Origin: Sphaerochaeta sp.
Lineage (GTDB): Bacteria > Spirochaetota > Spirochaetia > Sphaerochaetales > Sphaerochaetaceae
Direction of reading: 5' to 3'
Assembly (NCBI GenBank): GCA_023228445.1
Contig: JALOBD010000036.1
Span: forward strand, 1-16,141
DNA: 16,141 nt
Position numbers and translations under genes: made by a program. The notes under the pieces were generated by a model. The model saw only the letters and a list, made by a program, of their open reading frames with translations, was not told where the DNA came from and did no database searches. This document shows, in pieces, positions 14,857 through 16,141 of this stretch (position 1 is the first letter of the stretch; each line of letters starts with the position of its first letter).

Positions 14857-15219
14857 ATGGATACGATCATCATCAAGGATTTGACGGCTCGGGGGATCAT
14901 CGGCCTCAATGACTGGGAGCGGACTGTCGAGCAGGAGATTGTGATGAACATCACCCTCTTTGGGGACCTCTCCAAGGCTGCCGCGAGCGACAGCCTTGAA
15001 GGGTCTGTCAACTACCGCACCATCGCCAAGGCCCTCCTGGCCCATGCACAGAGCGCCAAGCGCTTCACCGTAGAGGCACTGGCCGAGGACCTGGCCGCCA
15101 TCTGCCTCAGCGAGGAGGGGGTGGAGCGGGTGATCGTGCGGGTGGAGAAGCCCGGGGCGCTGCGCTTCTCATCCTCGGTAGGTGTAGAGATTGACCGTGC
15201 CAAAGGCGGCCGGTCATGA
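14857..15219 (+). CDS. folB: Dihydroneopterin aldolase (FolB)
   Basis: The 120-residue protein, a usual length for the family, cleaves 7,8-dihydroneopterin to 6-hydroxymethyl-7,8-dihydropterin and glycolaldehyde. GIIGLNDWER (13-22) carries the active-site Glu, FTVEALAE the substrate-binding Glu, and VEKPGALRFS the catalytic K98. It forms octamers in known homologues. The ribosome binding site GGAGGAGG begins right after the folM stop. The stop TGA overlaps the folK ATG, so the four fol genes are tightly coupled. Confidence 0.95.
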   Translation: MDTIIIKDLTARGIIGLNDWERTVEQEIVMNITLFGDLSKAAASDSLEGSVNYRTIAKALLAHAQSAKRFTVEALAEDLAAICLSEEGVERVIVRVEKPGALRFSSSVGVEIDRAKGGRS

Positions 15220-16141
15220 ACACAGCCCTGCTGTTGCTCGGCTCGAACATCGAGGCTGAGCAGAACATCACCAACGCACTCGATATGCTCAAGAGAGAGC
15301 TTACCGTGACCAGGGTCTCATCGGTGTGGGAGAGCGAGGCGGTGGGATCTCTCGGTCCTCCCTACCTCAATGTGGCCCTACTCATACAAACCGAATTGGA
15401 GCGGGATGGGCTTAAAGCCGCCATCCTCGCTCCCGTGGAGGCAGCGCTTGGAAGGGTCAGGGGCAAAGACAAGTTTGCAGACCGCACCATCGACATCGAC
15501 GTCATCGTCTTCGATGGGAAGATCGTCGACGATGAGCTCTTTGCCCACGCCCACATCGCGCTTGCGACCGCCGAGCTCCTTCCCGACCTTACCAATGAAT
15601 ATGGCAACACCATAGCCCAAGCGGCTTCGGTGTTGGAGAGAACAACAACGATCACGCGAAGGGTGGATCTCTTCGCTCTGACAGGAGGCAAGGATATGCA
15701 AACCCGTCTCGATTATGGAACGACCGCACCGGATGCGATCTCGATCTTCAGCAAGCTGGAGGGGTATATCATCAAGAGTGGACTGGACCGCTCGCTCTTG
15801 GAACTGGTCAAGCTTCGTTCAAGCCAAATCAACGGCTGTGCGTTCTGCATCGACATGCACACCAAGGACGCCCGTGCCCGCGGTGAGAGCGAGCAGCGCC
15901 TCTACGGACTCAATGCCTGGCGAGAGGCACCGTACTACAGCGATGTGGAGCGCGCCGTGCTGGCGTGGACCGAAGCGGTGACCAATATCAGCGCCCACCA
16001 GGTGAGCGACGATCTTTACGATGAGATGCGCAAGCACTTTAGCGAGAAGCAACTCGTCGACCTGACCTGGGCGGTGGTGGCGATCAACGGATGGAACCGG
16101 ATGGCGATCAGCTTCCACACCCCGGCAGGCAGCTACATGCC
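15216..16141 (+). CDS. folK: FolK (HPPK) fused in frame to a carboxymuconolactone decarboxylase/AhpD-like domain (3' end outside window)
   Basis: One frame runs from ATG 15216 without a stop to the window end, 308 complete codons. Residues 1 to about 155 are FolK, which pyrophosphorylates 6-hydroxymethyl-7,8-dihydropterin. LLLLGSN, PYLNVAL, GRVRGKDKF and DRTIDIDVIVF are visible, with Mg ligands D93 and D95. The usual PHx5RxFVLxPL segment is shortened to AHAHIALATAELLPDL, losing the Arg. Residues 161-308 are an AhpD-like domain with E196, C208, C211 (NGCAFCIDMH) and H215 in family spacing, followed by WREAPYYSDVERAVLAWTEA and VAINGWNRMAISFHTP. Only a few residues should be missing at the end. 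I checked codons 15600-15698 one by one and saw no stop. M161 has its own AGGAGG, so a separate AhpD product is possible. Pairing of these functions is unfamiliar to me. Confidence 0.85.
   Translation, partial: MNTALLLLGSNIEAEQNITNALDMLKRELTVTRVSSVWESEAVGSLGPPYLNVALLIQTELERDGLKAAILAPVEAALGRVRGKDKFADRTIDIDVIVFDGKIVDDELFAHAHIALATAELLPDLTNEYGNTIAQAASVLERTTTITRRVDLFALTGGKDMQTRLDYGTTAPDAISIFSKLEGYIIKSGLDRSLLELVKLRSSQINGCAFCIDMHTKDARARGESEQRLYGLNAWREAPYYSDVERAVLAWTEAVTNISAHQVSDDLYDEMRKHFSEKQLVDLTWAVVAINGWNRMAISFHTPAGSYM
15683..15698 (+). promoter_or_regulatory. Internal ribosome binding site and ATG for the AhpD-like domain
   Basis: AGGAGG (15683-15688) stands seven bases before ATG 15696, which is in frame with folK and is where stand-alone AhpD-like proteins normally begin. 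It would allow free AhpD-like protein to be made alongside the fusion. Whether it is used is unknown. Confidence 0.6.

Noticed and set aside
15600..15698. Frameshift in folK that would explain the missing stop before the AhpD domain
   Set aside because: The +1 frame contains a TGA just before the internal ribosome binding site, but also a TAG at 15613, and its residues look unnatural. The folK frame reads sensibly throughout. A base error can still only be excluded with reads.

Overview
The window is GC-rich bacterial DNA. It carries a pentose/pentitol uptake and catabolism locus followed by a folate (pterin) biosynthesis operon. Both mature solute-binding proteins begin with a spirochaete-like AG-x-KEA sequence after the signal peptide. 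Together with the CUT2-rich sugar gene content, this suggests Spirochaetota, perhaps a Sphaerochaeta-like organism. That placement is inference from protein style, not a database match.

Left part (1-3250). A 5'-truncated aldose 1-epimerase overlaps a UlaE-type L-xylulose/L-ribulose-5-phosphate 3-epimerase (ATGA overlap). This pair converges, across a 22-bp palindrome, on a minus-strand pair: a FucA-type class II aldolase-family protein followed by an NAD-type short-chain dehydrogenase. A divergent promoter region (about 3069-3248) then separates the minus-strand pair from a LyxK-like L-xylulose kinase, which is followed by a SorC-family sugar-responsive regulator and a good intrinsic terminator.

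Middle part (6012-13256). A strong-looking promoter drives a six-gene run with two complete CUT2 (ribose-type) ABC importers: binding protein-ATPase-permease, then binding protein-permease-ATPase. Three promoters (aldolase, kinase, first binding protein) share a previously unremarked element: two head-to-tail 12-bp repeats, consensus near TGACAWMTGTTA, filling the space between a TTGACA -35 and the -10. I propose this is the operator of the SorC regulator, so that the two catabolic units and the importers form one regulon. The chemistry fits uptake of a pentose, pentitol or related sugar acid that is converted to L-xylulose, phosphorylated, and epimerised into the pentose phosphate pool. The true substrate cannot be read from the sequence.

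Right part (13345-16141). A promoter with a 36-bp dyad and a leader that can pair with the ribosome binding site precedes folE, a folM-like pteridine reductase, folB and folK, all overlapping or nearly so. The folK reading frame has no stop and runs straight into a carboxymuconolactone decarboxylase/AhpD-like domain, up to the window edge. The AhpD part keeps its own ribosome binding site and ATG, so the locus may make both a fused and a free protein. I recognised no tRNA, rRNA, CRISPR array, insertion sequence or phage gene by eye.
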